DNA of 64,000 nt from Bog-877 sp050734135 (GTDB lineage: Bacteria; Chloroflexota; Dormibacteria; Aeolococcales; Bog-877): contig JBOHUG010000114.1 of NCBI GenBank assembly GCA_050734135.1, positions 1 through 64,000 of the forward strand, written 5' to 3'. This document shows, in pieces, positions 33,773 to 42,849 of this stretch. The notes beneath the pieces were generated by a model that saw only the letters and a program-made list of their open reading frames with translations, was not told where the DNA came from and ran no database searches. The first letter of the stretch is position 1; every line of letters begins with the position of its first letter. Made by a program: the position numbers and the translations under genes.

Positions 33773-34528
33773 GTGCAACCTCCATATCGGGCACTGGTCG
33801 TCGACGACGAGGCCCCAGCTCGAGGCGAGCTCAAGTACCTGCTCAAGCAGTCGCCGCGGGTCCGAGAGGTGCTGGAAGCGGAGGGAGCCAGCCAATGCAT
33901 GGACCTGCTCGCCGTGGAGCAGGTCGACGTGCTGTTTCTGGACATCCGGATGCCTGGGATGGACGGCCTGCAATTGAGCCAGGTCATCTCCCAACTCCCC
34001 ACCCCCGTTCCGGTGGTGTTCGTGACCGCCTTCGAGGAGCACGCCATCGAGGCATTTCAGCTGGCCGCCTTCGACTACCTGCTGAAGCCGGTCCGGGGGG
34101 ACCGGCTGAACCTCACCCTGGAGCGGCTCGCCCTCGCCTCGCGCGACACCGCGGCGCGGTCGCGTCGCGAGGCCGGATCGGACCAAGCTGCTCTGGAGGA
34201 CCGATTGGCTGTGACCCACCGGGGACAGATCCTGCTCATCCCGGTCGAGGACATTCGGCTGGCCGAGGTGGACGGGGACCGGGTCGCGGTGGTGACTCAT
34301 GAGGGCCGCTACATCGCCCGGCTGCGACTTCAAGATCTGGAAGAGCGACTCTCCCGGCAGGGGTTCATGAGGGTCCACCGGCACTACATCGTCAACCTCC
34401 GACATGTCACCAACGTCGAGTGCTTCTTCAACAGCACCTACCTGCTCCGGATCCAGGGGGTCACCGACCTCCCGGTCCCGGTCTCGCGTCGCCACGGCCC
34501 ACAGCTTCGGTTGGCCCTCGGTCTCTGA
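33773..34528 (+). CDS. LytR/AlgR family response regulator (LytTR DNA-binding)
   Basis: 251 residues. Receiver domain at 1-125: acidic pair in LVVDDEAPARGE, phospho-acceptor Asp in VLFLDIRMPGMDGL, Thr in VVFVTAFEEHA, Lys in DYLLKPVRGD. A linker leads to a LytTR domain from about residue 143 (HRGQILLIPVEDIRLAEVDG ... RVHRHYIVNLRHV). It starts 4 bases after the kinase stop. The likely targets are the palindromic boxes ahead of lytS and acs and thus its own operon with the acetate symporter. Confidence 0.95.
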   Translation: MQPPYRALVVDDEAPARGELKYLLKQSPRVREVLEAEGASQCMDLLAVEQVDVLFLDIRMPGMDGLQLSQVISQLPTPVPVVFVTAFEEHAIEAFQLAAFDYLLKPVRGDRLNLTLERLALASRDTAARSRREAGSDQAALEDRLAVTHRGQILLIPVEDIRLAEVDGDRVAVVTHEGRYIARLRLQDLEERLSRQGFMRVHRHYIVNLRHVTNVECFFNSTYLLRIQGVTDLPVPVSRRHGPQLRLALGL

Positions 34529-34534
34529 GCCGCT

Positions 34535-34885
34535 GTGTCGAAGCCGCTGCCCAGGACCCCGGAGGGTGAGGCAGAGCTCCCGACCTCGACCGGCCTGCTG
34601 GAATTCGAAGAGCAGACGGAGGTCGGCGAGGTATATCTCAAGGCGCTGATGCGAAGGCAGGGCCGGCTCAGCCTGGGCGTGGCCCTGACCTTTGTGGGCT
34701 TTCTTTTGGTCCAACCTCTCTTGGCCTTCTGGTGGCCCGAGTGGGGAGCACTCAGACTCTTCGGGATCCCAGTGTCATGGCTGGTCCTGGGTATCGCTTC
34801 GTATCCGCTCCTGATCTGGTTGGGGACGATCTACGTGCGGCGTGCCGAGGAGGTCGACGACGAGTTCACCGACCTCTTGAGCTGA
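34535..34885 (+). CDS. DUF485 membrane protein (YjcH-like)
   Basis: 116 residues. Residues 1-45 are polar and acidic; two membrane helices follow (LGVALTFVGFLLVQPLLAFWW and VSWLVLGIASYPLLIWLGTIYV), separated by a short loop, and the tail is EEVDDEFTDLLS. DUF485 proteins accompany ActP-type acetate symporters in E. coli (yjcH-actP) and in corynebacteria (mctB-mctC). Here too the symporter gene follows, 10 bases downstream, so it probably modulates or is an accessory of that carrier. Confidence 0.88.
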   Translation: MSKPLPRTPEGEAELPTSTGLLEFEEQTEVGEVYLKALMRRQGRLSLGVALTFVGFLLVQPLLAFWWPEWGALRLFGIPVSWLVLGIASYPLLIWLGTIYVRRAEEVDDEFTDLLS

Positions 34886-34895
34886 GCTGTCGCTC

Positions 34896-36791
34896 GTGAC
34901 CGGGTCCACCGCGGCGGTACTGGGGCTGGTGGCGATGGCGGTGGTCAGCCTGGGGGCCGGCCTCTTCGCCAGACGTTGGGCTAGGACCACCTCCGATTTC
35001 ATGGTGGCGGCCCGGGCAGTGCCACCCCGGGTCAACGCGGCCGCCATCAGCGGGGAGTACCTGAGCGCCGCCTCGTTCCTGGGGATCGCCGGCCTGGTCA
35101 TGCAGTTCGGTTACGACGTGCTCTGGTACCCAGTCTGTTACGCGGGTGGCTATCTTCTGCTGCTGCTCTTCATCAGTGGCCCGCTGCGCCGCTTCGGCGC
35201 CTATACGATCCCTGACTTCGCGGAGGGCCGGTTCGACAGCCCCCGTTTTCGTCGTCTCGCGGTGATCCTCGTTCTGATCATCGGCTTCTTCTACGCCCTC
35301 CCCCAGATGAAGGCGGCCGGGCTGACGGTACAGACCGCCTCCGGGCTTCCTTACGGAGTTGGCATCGGGATCGTCGCCGTGGTGGTTGTGGCGGGCGTGG
35401 TGGGGGGTGGCATGCGCGGAATCACCTTCGTGCAAAGCCTCCAGTTCGCGGTCAAGCTCTTCGCCATCTCCATCCCCGCCTTCCTCCTCTTGATCCACTT
35501 CTCCGGGACGGGGGCGCCGTTCACCAAGGGCAGCGGCGGGTTGGAGCGGCTCACGACCACGACCCGGTTCCAGGTGACCCCCGGGGAGCTGTGGCAGATC
35601 CCGAGCAACACCGAAGCCCACATCTCCCGGCCGATCGCCATCGGCTGGCAGCGCACGGCTCCGACCTCTAGCACCGCTGCGCCTTCAGCTGGATTCGAGG
35701 GCGGCACTTCGCCGACAGTGACCGTGAACCATCGTGATGACCACCGGATCCAACTTGAGGGTACGTCCCGGCTGCCGACCGGCACGATCACCTGGCGATC
35801 CAGCGACACGGTGACGATTGCCAAGGGTCAGCCAGCGCCGTTCGGCAGCGAGACTCCCGCCAGCAGCACGTCGTCCTGGATCGCGCCGTTCGGGCCGCTC
35901 GCCGGGGGCACCGGTCATCCGCTCCTCTTCACCTACTCATTGATCCTGGCTATCCTCCTGGGGACGATCGGGCTGCCGCACATCCTGGTTCGCTTCTACA
36001 CAAACCCAGACGCCAGGGCCTCCCGCCGCACCGCCCTGTTGGTGTTGGTGCTGCTGGGCAGCTTCTACATCTGGCCGCCGATCTTGGGAGCGTTGGGTCG
36101 GTCCTACGACCCCAGCCTGTACGGGACGAATCTCACTGACGCAGTGGTGCTGGCCCTGCCCGCCCAGTTGGGTGCCGGCTGGCTGGGTCAGACGCTATCG
36201 GCGGTCGTGTGCGCCGGCGCCTTCGCCGCCTTCAGCTCGACCCTAAGCGGCCTGCTGGTCTCTCTGGGGGGAGCGCTCGGCCACGACGTCTACGGGCGTT
36301 GGCTGCGGCCCTCGGCTGGGCCGACCGCCCGGCGGCGCGCCTTTCAGCTGGCAGCGCTCGGAGCCGGGCTGGCGGCGGCTGCCCTGGGCCTTCTGGTCGA
36401 GGGCTTCGACATCAGCGTCCTGGTTGGCTGGGCGTTTGCCATCGCGGCGAGTTCCTTCTTCCCGCTGCTGGTGCTCGGGATCTGGTGGCGTCGGCTGACC
36501 ACGCTCGGGGCCGCAGTCGGGGTTGCCCTGGGAGGTGGTATCGCCACCTGCTCGATCATCACCACCATGGTGGCTACGGCGTCGCCCCCCTTGGCGGCAT
36601 TTCTCGACCAGCACTCCAGTTTGGCGGTGGTGCTGTCCCAGCCGGCGATCGTCACGGTTCCGCTCGCCTTCGCCTGCATGGTGGGCATCTCGCTGGTCCG
36701 GCCGACACCGCCGTTGGGGGTATCGGCCAAGATGGTCCAGCTCCACGCGCCGGAGCTGCTGGGCCTGCGCCGGGAGTACATCCCGGACTGA
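34896..36791 (+). CDS. Sodium/solute symporter, ActP/MctC-like monocarboxylate carrier
   Basis: 631 residues with about thirteen helices. Family marks: TSDFMVAARAVPPRVNAAAISGEYLSAASFLG at helix 1-2 (the SSS signature), FGAYTIPDFAEGRF, LPHILVRFYTNPDARASRRT, and FSSTLSGLLVSLGGALGHDVY. It couples acetate or a related monocarboxylate to Na+ or H+. Residues 205-345 form a hydrophilic, Ser/Thr-rich extracytoplasmic insertion, which makes the protein some 80 residues longer than the roughly 550 usual for ActP. The GTG start is 10 bases after the DUF485 gene; the whole set lytSR-DUF485-symporter is one transcriptional unit. Confidence 0.9.
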   Translation: MTGSTAAVLGLVAMAVVSLGAGLFARRWARTTSDFMVAARAVPPRVNAAAISGEYLSAASFLGIAGLVMQFGYDVLWYPVCYAGGYLLLLLFISGPLRRFGAYTIPDFAEGRFDSPRFRRLAVILVLIIGFFYALPQMKAAGLTVQTASGLPYGVGIGIVAVVVVAGVVGGGMRGITFVQSLQFAVKLFAISIPAFLLLIHFSGTGAPFTKGSGGLERLTTTTRFQVTPGELWQIPSNTEAHISRPIAIGWQRTAPTSSTAAPSAGFEGGTSPTVTVNHRDDHRIQLEGTSRLPTGTITWRSSDTVTIAKGQPAPFGSETPASSTSSWIAPFGPLAGGTGHPLLFTYSLILAILLGTIGLPHILVRFYTNPDARASRRTALLVLVLLGSFYIWPPILGALGRSYDPSLYGTNLTDAVVLALPAQLGAGWLGQTLSAVVCAGAFAAFSSTLSGLLVSLGGALGHDVYGRWLRPSAGPTARRRAFQLAALGAGLAAAALGLLVEGFDISVLVGWAFAIAASSFFPLLVLGIWWRRLTTLGAAVGVALGGGIATCSIITTMVATASPPLAAFLDQHSSLAVVLSQPAIVTVPLAFACMVGISLVRPTPPLGVSAKMVQLHAPELLGLRREYIPD

Positions 36792-36807
36792 GAGGACGCA
36801 GCTCCGG

Positions 36808-37809
36808 TCAATATCCCGCCTCGGGATTGGCGCGGTTGAGGAGAGGCTCGCCGCTCAGCCAGCGGCGGGGTTGGTCGGCAAATAGTTCCGAACTCCTTCG
36901 TGCCAGGTGGGTCGAGCTCCAGCTGAGGTGCGGGGTCACGTGCACCCCCGGAGCGGTCCACAGCGGGGAAGCCGGTGGCAGAGGCTCCTCCGTGAACACG
37001 TCCAAATAGGCCGCCGCGGGGCGGCCCTGTCTCAGGGCCGCCAGCAGCTCGGTCTCGTTTACCAGACCACCGCGCGCGACATTCACCAGCACGCTCCCCA
37101 GCGCCAGCCGACTCAGAACCTCCGCGTCGATGGCCACCCTGGTTTCTGGGGTCAGTGGGGCGACCAAGACCAGCGCATCGGCACCTTCGCAGGCCCGGGC
37201 CAGATCCGACGACCCGAACACCGGTTGCACCCCAGGCGGGCCCGGGCGCGAGGGATCGCGGCGAACCCCGACCAGGCGACAGCCGAATGGAGAGAGCCGG
37301 ACCGCAAGTTCGCCTGCGATCGCACCCATTCCGAAGAGCACCACCTGCAGATCGCCCAATTCCCTGAGGGGCAGTTGCTCGAAGCGGCGCTGGCGTTGCT
37401 GTCTGGTCAATTCCGAGAAGCGCTTACAGTGCTGCAGTAGGCAGCCCACAACGAACTCGGCGATGGGGATTGCGGCGACCCCGGCGGAGTGGGTGAGGAT
37501 GGTGTCAGGACGGTTTTGAAAGAGCGTCGCCAGCTGATCGATCCCAGCGCTGGCGGTGTGAACCCATCGCACCTCGGGGTGACTGCGGAGGGAGTCTGGG
37601 AAGCGTTCCGGAGGCCCCGCGTCGGCAGCGCCGGGGAATAGCCTCCAGATCACGCCGAACTCCCCGAGGCCGCCCAGGTCCATTCCGGGATCCGGTATCA
37701 CCAGTTCCACCTGGGCGGGTGCAACGCTCCGCCTGACCAACTCCAGGTCGGGCTCTGGCACTCGGCCCACGACAAGGCAGCGGACCGGCGGCGGAAGCCG
37801 GTCGGTCAA
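36808..37809 (-). CDS. D-2-hydroxyacid dehydrogenase
   Basis: 333 residues. NAD-binding loop VVLFGMGAIAGELAVRL (last Gly of GxGxxG is Ala), catalytic Arg in NVARGGLVNETELLAAL, Glu in DVFTEEPLPPASPLW, and His in HVTPHLSWSS. These are the three active-site residues of the formate/glycerate-type dehydrogenases. It should interconvert a 2-oxoacid and a D-2-hydroxyacid in the cytosol; substrate unknown. Its TTG start overlaps the stop of the Dabb-domain gene, so the pair is coupled. Confidence 0.9.
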   Translation of the reverse strand: MTDRLPPPVRCLVVGRVPEPDLELVRRSVAPAQVELVIPDPGMDLGGLGEFGVIWRLFPGAADAGPPERFPDSLRSHPEVRWVHTASAGIDQLATLFQNRPDTILTHSAGVAAIPIAEFVVGCLLQHCKRFSELTRQQRQRRFEQLPLRELGDLQVVLFGMGAIAGELAVRLSPFGCRLVGVRRDPSRPGPPGVQPVFGSSDLARACEGADALVLVAPLTPETRVAIDAEVLSRLALGSVLVNVARGGLVNETELLAALRQGRPAAAYLDVFTEEPLPPASPLWTAPGVHVTPHLSWSSTHLARRSSELFADQPRRWLSGEPLLNRANPEAGY

Positions 37810-38105
37810 TCGGGGACCTCGATCTGAGCACGGTGGCGCTCGACCACGAAGGGATCAAGTAACTCCTCGATCACCCGGCGGTGAGCCGGATGTTCGGCGT
37901 AGACCAGGTAATCGTCGACCGTCGCGAACTCGACGACTATCGCTAGGTCGCAGCCGTTCGGAATCAGCCCTGTGTCCCTTCCGGTGCTCATCGACCTGAT
38001 CTCCGGAATCTGAGTGGGCAAGGCCCTAAGACCAGCCAGGGCGGCGGTCAGGGTACCTGGGGGAATGTCCTCTCGGAATCGGAGCAGTACCACGTGTTTC
38101 AGCAT
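37806..38105 (-). CDS. Dabb (dimeric alpha-beta barrel) domain protein
   Basis: 99 residues from the ATG at 38105, preceded by GGAGCGAGG. The Dabb fold is recognisable from MLKHVVLLRFREDIPPG, the central LAIVVEFATVDDYLVYAEHPAHRRV and the tail. These stress-responsive A/B-barrel proteins form dimers; some are enzymes, most have no known activity. It overlaps the downstream hydroxyacid dehydrogenase by 4 bases, which suggests a shared role in hydroxyacid metabolism. Confidence 0.85.
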   Translation of the reverse strand: MLKHVVLLRFREDIPPGTLTAALAGLRALPTQIPEIRSMSTGRDTGLIPNGCDLAIVVEFATVDDYLVYAEHPAHRRVIEELLDPFVVERHRAQIEVPD

Positions 38106-38148
38106 GCCTCGCTCCACCTCCACAGCTGTCCCGCGCCATCATGTTCCC

Positions 38149-38973
38149 ATGGCGCAACCCCGCCTGCCCTTCGTCAGCCCGTCCTGGCTACGAGACCACG
38201 TCCACGACCCCGACCTCACCATTCTGGACGTGCGCTGGGCGCTCCCCGACGGTGCCGACGAGGCGGGCTATCTTGCGGCGCATATTCCGGGGGCCAGTTT
38301 CATCGATCTGGATCAGGCACTCGCTGACCCTCCCGGGATCAGGGGCCGGCACCCGCTCCCGTCGCCCGAGCGATTCACCCGGGCGATGCAGCAGGCTGGG
38401 GTCTCCCAGGTGGGTCGGGTGGTCGCCTACGACGACGGCAGTGGCGCAGCCGCCCGAGCCTGGTGGCTGCTCCGGGCCGTCGGCCACGCCCGCACCACGG
38501 TCTTGGATGGAGGGCTAGCAGGGTGGCGGGCATCCGGAGGGCCGGTCGACAGCGGGGCGGTGGCGGCGACACCCGGCGATTTCGTCGCCACCGCCTTCCA
38601 CGGCTGGGTCTCGGCGGAGCAGACGGCCCAGCTGCTGGCTACCGGGGCGGTGGTGCTCGACGCCCGCAGCCAAGAGCGATTCGGCGGCGCGCCATCACCA
38701 TTGGACCCACGCCCAGGCCATATCCCAGGCGCCCACAACCTGCCCTGGGCGAATGCCTACCGCGATGGTCAGGTCATCGAAGCGGTGGAGTTGGTTGTCC
38801 GCAGTCATCAGGCCACCGCGGGCGCGGAGCCGACGGTCGCCTACTGCGGCTCAGGTGTTACCGCCTGCAGCCTGATCCTGGCCCTTGAGTCGGCGGGAAT
38901 CCAAGGAGTCCAGCTCTACCCCGGCTCGTGGAGCGAGTGGGCCCAGGACCCCGCTCGACCTGCTGCGACCTAG
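38149..38973 (+). CDS. Thiosulfate / 3-mercaptopyruvate sulfurtransferase
   Basis: 274 residues, two rhodanese domains. The first (residues 5-130) lacks the Cys (VVAYDDGSGAAARAWWLL), as is normal; the second (150-274) has the active-site loop TVAYCGSGVTACSLILALE with the catalytic Cys. The N-terminal domain carries AHIPGASFIDLDQALADP and the C-terminal GHIPGAHNLPWANAY. It transfers sulfur from thiosulfate or mercaptopyruvate to cyanide or thiols. The ATG at 38149 was chosen because the domain begins at once after it; longer in-frame starts overlap the divergent Dabb gene. Confidence 0.93.
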   Translation: MAQPRLPFVSPSWLRDHVHDPDLTILDVRWALPDGADEAGYLAAHIPGASFIDLDQALADPPGIRGRHPLPSPERFTRAMQQAGVSQVGRVVAYDDGSGAAARAWWLLRAVGHARTTVLDGGLAGWRASGGPVDSGAVAATPGDFVATAFHGWVSAEQTAQLLATGAVVLDARSQERFGGAPSPLDPRPGHIPGAHNLPWANAYRDGQVIEAVELVVRSHQATAGAEPTVAYCGSGVTACSLILALESAGIQGVQLYPGSWSEWAQDPARPAAT

Positions 38974-38994
38974 CGGCGCCTGAGGCGGGCCCCT

Positions 38995-39765
38995 TCAACT
39001 GCGCCGAGTGACCTTGTAGGCGGTCGCCTGTTGCACTGGACGCATCACGATCTGGTCCAGGTTTACATGAGCGGGCCGGGTGACCGCGAACGCGACCACG
39101 TCGGCAACGTCCTCTGCCGTGAGCGGGGTGACCCCTCGATAGACCGCCGCAGCCCGGTCCCGGTCGCCTCCGTAACGGTTCAGAGAGAACTCGGTCTGGA
39201 CCATCCCAGGGGAGACCTCGGTGACTCGGATTGGCCGGCCGGACAGCTCCAGGCGCAGGGTCTGGCTGATCGCGTGCACCGCGTGCTTCGCAGCTGTGTA
39301 GCCAGCCCCCCCCTCGTAGACCTCGAGCCCAGCGGTTGACGAGATGTTCACGATGTGACCCTGAGCGGAACGCTCCAAGGCTGGCAGAAGCGCCCGGGTC
39401 ACCTGCATCAGGCCCAGCACGTTCACCTCCCACATCCAGCGCCATTCGGCGCTATCCGCCTCGGCTACGGGGTCAACCCCCCGGGCGCCACCGGCGTTGT
39501 TGATCAGCACCCGGACTCCAACTGCCTCGGCGCAGAAGGCGGCAACGCTGGCCTCGTCGCTCACGTCCAGCACCATCGCCCGCCCGCCAAGCTCACGCCC
39601 GATCCGGTGGACCTCTGCTTCTCGGCGAGCGCCGAGCAGGAGGCGGAATCCCTCCGCCGCCAGCCGCCTAGCGATGGCCTCACCGATCCCAGCGCTGGCC
39701 CCGGTGACCACCGCCAACGGCCGGAGATCGTTTTCAGCCGCCCGTCGCCCGCGCTCAGCGGCCAT
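38995..39765 (-). CDS. Short-chain dehydrogenase/reductase
   Basis: 256 residues. Rossmann loop VTGASAGIGEAIARRLAAEG, NNAGG, catalytic Ser in IVNISSTAGLEV and YxxxK in GYTAAKHAVHAI. The C-terminal part PAHVNLDQIVMRPVQQ matches the YdfG/serine 3-dehydrogenase-like subgroup (3-hydroxy acid dehydrogenases using NADP). Substrate unknown. It is convergent with the sulfurtransferase and 50 bases downstream of the thioredoxin-domain gene in the same direction. Confidence 0.92.
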   Translation of the reverse strand: MAAERGRRAAENDLRPLAVVTGASAGIGEAIARRLAAEGFRLLLGARREAEVHRIGRELGGRAMVLDVSDEASVAAFCAEAVGVRVLINNAGGARGVDPVAEADSAEWRWMWEVNVLGLMQVTRALLPALERSAQGHIVNISSTAGLEVYEGGAGYTAAKHAVHAISQTLRLELSGRPIRVTEVSPGMVQTEFSLNRYGGDRDRAAAVYRGVTPLTAEDVADVVAFAVTRPAHVNLDQIVMRPVQQATAYKVTRRS

Positions 39766-39814
39766 CTGTCACCTCCACGCTCAACCCCGTTTCCCGGCCG
39801 ACGCCGACAACAGC

Positions 39815-41887
39815 CTAGGCAATTGAGATCCTCGCCAGCTCCCGGTCGAGCCCTTCGGCGTCGCCCACCGGAAGTCGGCAGGTGAACTTGCGGCAGACAT
39901 AGGCGGTCGGAGCACCCTCAAGAAGGGGCCGGGAGAGCACCAGGGGCGGTCCCACCTCAGCATCGGCTCGGCCGGGACTTACCCGGCCTACCCCCACCAC
40001 CAGCTCCGGTCGGAGCTGGGATCGTGCCCGGCGCAGCAGCGGTAAGTGAGCCGACTTCAGATCCGGCACGACCAGTGCCAGCTCGACCTGACCCTGGTTC
40101 AAGATCGCCATCATGGACAGAAGTGCTCCGAAGGCGGACGGGAACCGCTCAGCCGCGCTCGCCATCGCCTCCAGGACCGCGCTAGCCCGCTGGAGCCAGT
40201 TGGCGTCTCCACTTAGGGCGTAGAGCCGCAGACAGAGCTCGCTCATCAGCGATATGCCACTGGGCTGGGCTCCATCCTCAAGGCTCCGGGGCCGCGCTTG
40301 GAGGTGGGGGTCGTGATCGGTCGGGGTGTCGAACCAGCCGGGTCCGGCAGGATCCCGGTACTCTCTTTCGACGCGCCGGCCGAGTTCGAGCGCGAGTTCA
40401 TACCAGCTCGTCTCACCAGTTGCCTCATGGAGGGACAATGCTGCCAAGCCCATGGCTGCGAGATCGTCCAGCCCCGCCGTAAAGCGGGCGCGCGTTCCGT
40501 CGAAGAGATGGTGGAGCTCGCCGCCGCTGGTGGCCTGACGAAGTACTGCCACGGCACAGTTCCGGGCCACCGCCAGGTAGCGAGGGTCGCCAGATCCTAG
40601 GCCCAACTCGGCGAGGGCTGAGATCGCCAGTCCGTTCCAGCCCACAATCAGTTTGTCGTCCCGAGCGGGAACCGTTCGATCGGCACGCGCCTTGAGCAGC
40701 TCCTGCGCTACCTGCTCTCGGACAGTCGGGGATTCCGATTCCCCAAGGCCACGCTCCGCCCCCGCCGGCCCCGGGGCGATACCTCCGCGCAGCACCATGC
40801 CTCCCAGCTCCGTGTGGGCATCACCCGGTCCACCGAAAAGCTCGGCCACCAGTTCCAGCCGTTCCGGCCCCAAGACGGCGGCCAGCTGCTCGGGAGTCCA
40901 GGCGTAGAAAGCCCCATCACCGGCGGCGGTGTCGGCGTCGAAGCTGGCCGCGAATCCCCCCCCGGGCAGTCCCATCTGGTCGATGAGGAAGTCGGCAGTG
41001 CGGCTGGCGATGACGAGGTGACGCGGGTCGCCGTAGGCGCGCCAACTGCGCAGGTAGAGACGCACCAGCTGGGCGTTGTCGTAGAGCATTTTTTCGAAGT
41101 GGGGTACCGCCCAGCGGCGATCGACGCTGTAGCGATGGAAGCCCTCGCCCAGCTGGTCGCGGATCCCGCCCGCGGCCATGGCCTGAAGGGACCTTCGGAC
41201 CACCTCGGCGGACCTCGGGCTCTGCTCCAGAACCGCCCTGGTTAGGAGGAAGTCCAGGGCCGCGCATTGGGGAAACTTGGGAGCCCCACCGAAACCGCCG
41301 TACTCAAGATCCGCGCTGTGAACCAGCTGCTCCTCTGCTGCCGCGAGGACCTCGCCTAGCCGGGTTGCTCGCGGGGGCGGCGAGACAAGTGGAGCGGGTT
41401 TGAGGGCTTCGCTGAGGCGCTCCGCGCGGGCCACCACCTCCGAGCGGCGCTCCCGATACGCGGCTGCGAGCGTCTCCATCGCCCTGCGGAAGCCAGGCAG
41501 TCCCGGTCGGTCTTCAGGTGGGAAGTAGGTTCCAGCGAAGAAGGGCCTCCCGTCTGGCAAAAGAAATGCCGTCATCGGCCAGCCACCGCTCCCGGTCAGG
41601 GCTTGGAGGGCGTCCATGTACACCCGGTCCACATCGGGCCGCTCCTCCCGGTCCACTTTGACGTTTACGAACAGCCCGTTCTGGAGCTCGGCGAGGAGTG
41701 GATTCTCGAAGCACTCGTGGGCCATCACATGGCACCAGTGACAGGCCGAGTACCCCACGCTGAGCAGGATCGGACGATCCTCCCTCTGAGCTCGCTGAAA
41801 CGCCTCCTCGCCCCAGGGGTACCAGTCAACGGGATTGTCCTTGTGCTGGCGCAGGTAGGGACTAGACTCCTCTCCCAGCCGGTTCAT
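39815..41887 (-). CDS. Thioredoxin-domain protein of the YyaL / SPATA20 family (DUF255)
   Basis: 690 residues. Starts NRLGEESSPYLRQHKDNPVDW, a hallmark of this family, followed by a thioredoxin-like domain with YSACHWCHVMAHECF (CxxC) and VDREERPDVDRVYM. The rest (residues 170-690) is an alpha/alpha-toroid similar to glycosidase folds, with AVPHFEKMLYDNAQLVRLYL and FYAWTPEQLAAVLG. Biochemical role is not settled; it is often called a cellulase-fold thioredoxin protein. Length is normal. A C-terminal CRKFTCRLPVGDAEGLDRE segment contains the conserved Cys. Confidence 0.92.
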   Translation of the reverse strand: MNRLGEESSPYLRQHKDNPVDWYPWGEEAFQRAQREDRPILLSVGYSACHWCHVMAHECFENPLLAELQNGLFVNVKVDREERPDVDRVYMDALQALTGSGGWPMTAFLLPDGRPFFAGTYFPPEDRPGLPGFRRAMETLAAAYRERRSEVVARAERLSEALKPAPLVSPPPRATRLGEVLAAAEEQLVHSADLEYGGFGGAPKFPQCAALDFLLTRAVLEQSPRSAEVVRRSLQAMAAGGIRDQLGEGFHRYSVDRRWAVPHFEKMLYDNAQLVRLYLRSWRAYGDPRHLVIASRTADFLIDQMGLPGGGFAASFDADTAAGDGAFYAWTPEQLAAVLGPERLELVAELFGGPGDAHTELGGMVLRGGIAPGPAGAERGLGESESPTVREQVAQELLKARADRTVPARDDKLIVGWNGLAISALAELGLGSGDPRYLAVARNCAVAVLRQATSGGELHHLFDGTRARFTAGLDDLAAMGLAALSLHEATGETSWYELALELGRRVEREYRDPAGPGWFDTPTDHDPHLQARPRSLEDGAQPSGISLMSELCLRLYALSGDANWLQRASAVLEAMASAAERFPSAFGALLSMMAILNQGQVELALVVPDLKSAHLPLLRRARSQLRPELVVGVGRVSPGRADAEVGPPLVLSRPLLEGAPTAYVCRKFTCRLPVGDAEGLDRELARISIA

Positions 41888-41949
41888 CGATTGAACGTAC
41901 TACCCGAGGCCCAGGAGGGGAGTTCTCGGACGGCTGCGAGAATCGCCCT

Positions 41950-42849
41950 ATGAGTTCACGACCAGAATTCCAGCCGGAGCTGCCACCACTCGGACTGAGA
42001 TTGGGGCTCAACGCCGCGTCTGCCACGGTCCGGGCACTCGGTCCCCTCCGCTACCAGCTGGCGGACCGGATCGGCAACGCCACCTTTTTGGCTCAGCCCC
42101 GCCTTCGGAAAACCGCGATCCGAAACTACCGCGCCGCCTTCCCGAAGCTGACGCGGCGCCAGGCTCGCCGCCTGGCCGCCCGCAGCTTTCGGGAATACGC
42201 GCGAACCGCGATCGACTTCCTGTACGTCCAGCGCCTGCCCCGGACCACGGTTTTGTCCGAGATGCGGGTCTTCGGCTATGAGAGCTACATGCAAGGACTC
42301 CAGCTGGCGGGGAAGCCAGGGATCCTGGTGATCACCCATCACGGCAGCTGGGACGCCCCGGGTGCGCTGGCGATCGCCAACGGCGTCCACCTCACCTCGG
42401 TGATGGACGACGAGGGCAATGCCACCATGGCTAATCTGGTCATCTGGGCCCGGGCTGAGATCGGGGTTGAGGTTGTGCCGGCTTCAAGGTCGCCGCGCAC
42501 CCTGCTGCAGCGGCTGCGAGCCGGCGGTTGGGTGGCGCTAGTCGCTGACATCCCCGGAGATACCCCCTCCGTCGAGGTCGACTTCCTCAACCACCGAACC
42601 CGTTTCTCCGCGGCTCCGGGCATTTTGGCGGCCCACACCGGGGCTCCCTTGGTCCCGGCTACCAGCGTCCGGACACCCAATGGCGGTTATCTGATCGAGC
42701 TCTTTCCTCCAGTCACGATCGAGAGAGGTACCGACCCTGCTGAAGCCATGGGCCGGATCATTCCCGTGTTCGAAGCGGTGGTGCGGCGCTGGCCCGAGCA
42801 GTGGTACCCCTTCCGCGAGGACCTCTTCCTTGACCTCCCCGCCAGCTGA
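41950..42849 (+). CDS. Lysophospholipid/lipid A-type acyltransferase (HtrB / PimA-acyltransferase-like)
   Basis: 299 residues. LPLAT family marks: ILVITHHGSWDAPGALA with the H-x4-D catalytic motif, VALVADIPGDTPSVEVDFLNHRTRFSAAPGILA, and the C-terminal RRWPEQWYPFREDLF. In actinobacteria this family member (PatA-like) adds fatty acids to phosphatidylinositol mannosides; in diderms it acylates lipid A. No lipid A gene is in view, and the next gene is a GT4 glycosyltransferase overlapping it by 20 bases, so an acylated glycolipid is the likely product. Confidence 0.87.
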   Translation: MSSRPEFQPELPPLGLRLGLNAASATVRALGPLRYQLADRIGNATFLAQPRLRKTAIRNYRAAFPKLTRRQARRLAARSFREYARTAIDFLYVQRLPRTTVLSEMRVFGYESYMQGLQLAGKPGILVITHHGSWDAPGALAIANGVHLTSVMDDEGNATMANLVIWARAEIGVEVVPASRSPRTLLQRLRAGGWVALVADIPGDTPSVEVDFLNHRTRFSAAPGILAAHTGAPLVPATSVRTPNGGYLIELFPPVTIERGTDPAEAMGRIIPVFEAVVRRWPEQWYPFREDLFLDLPAS

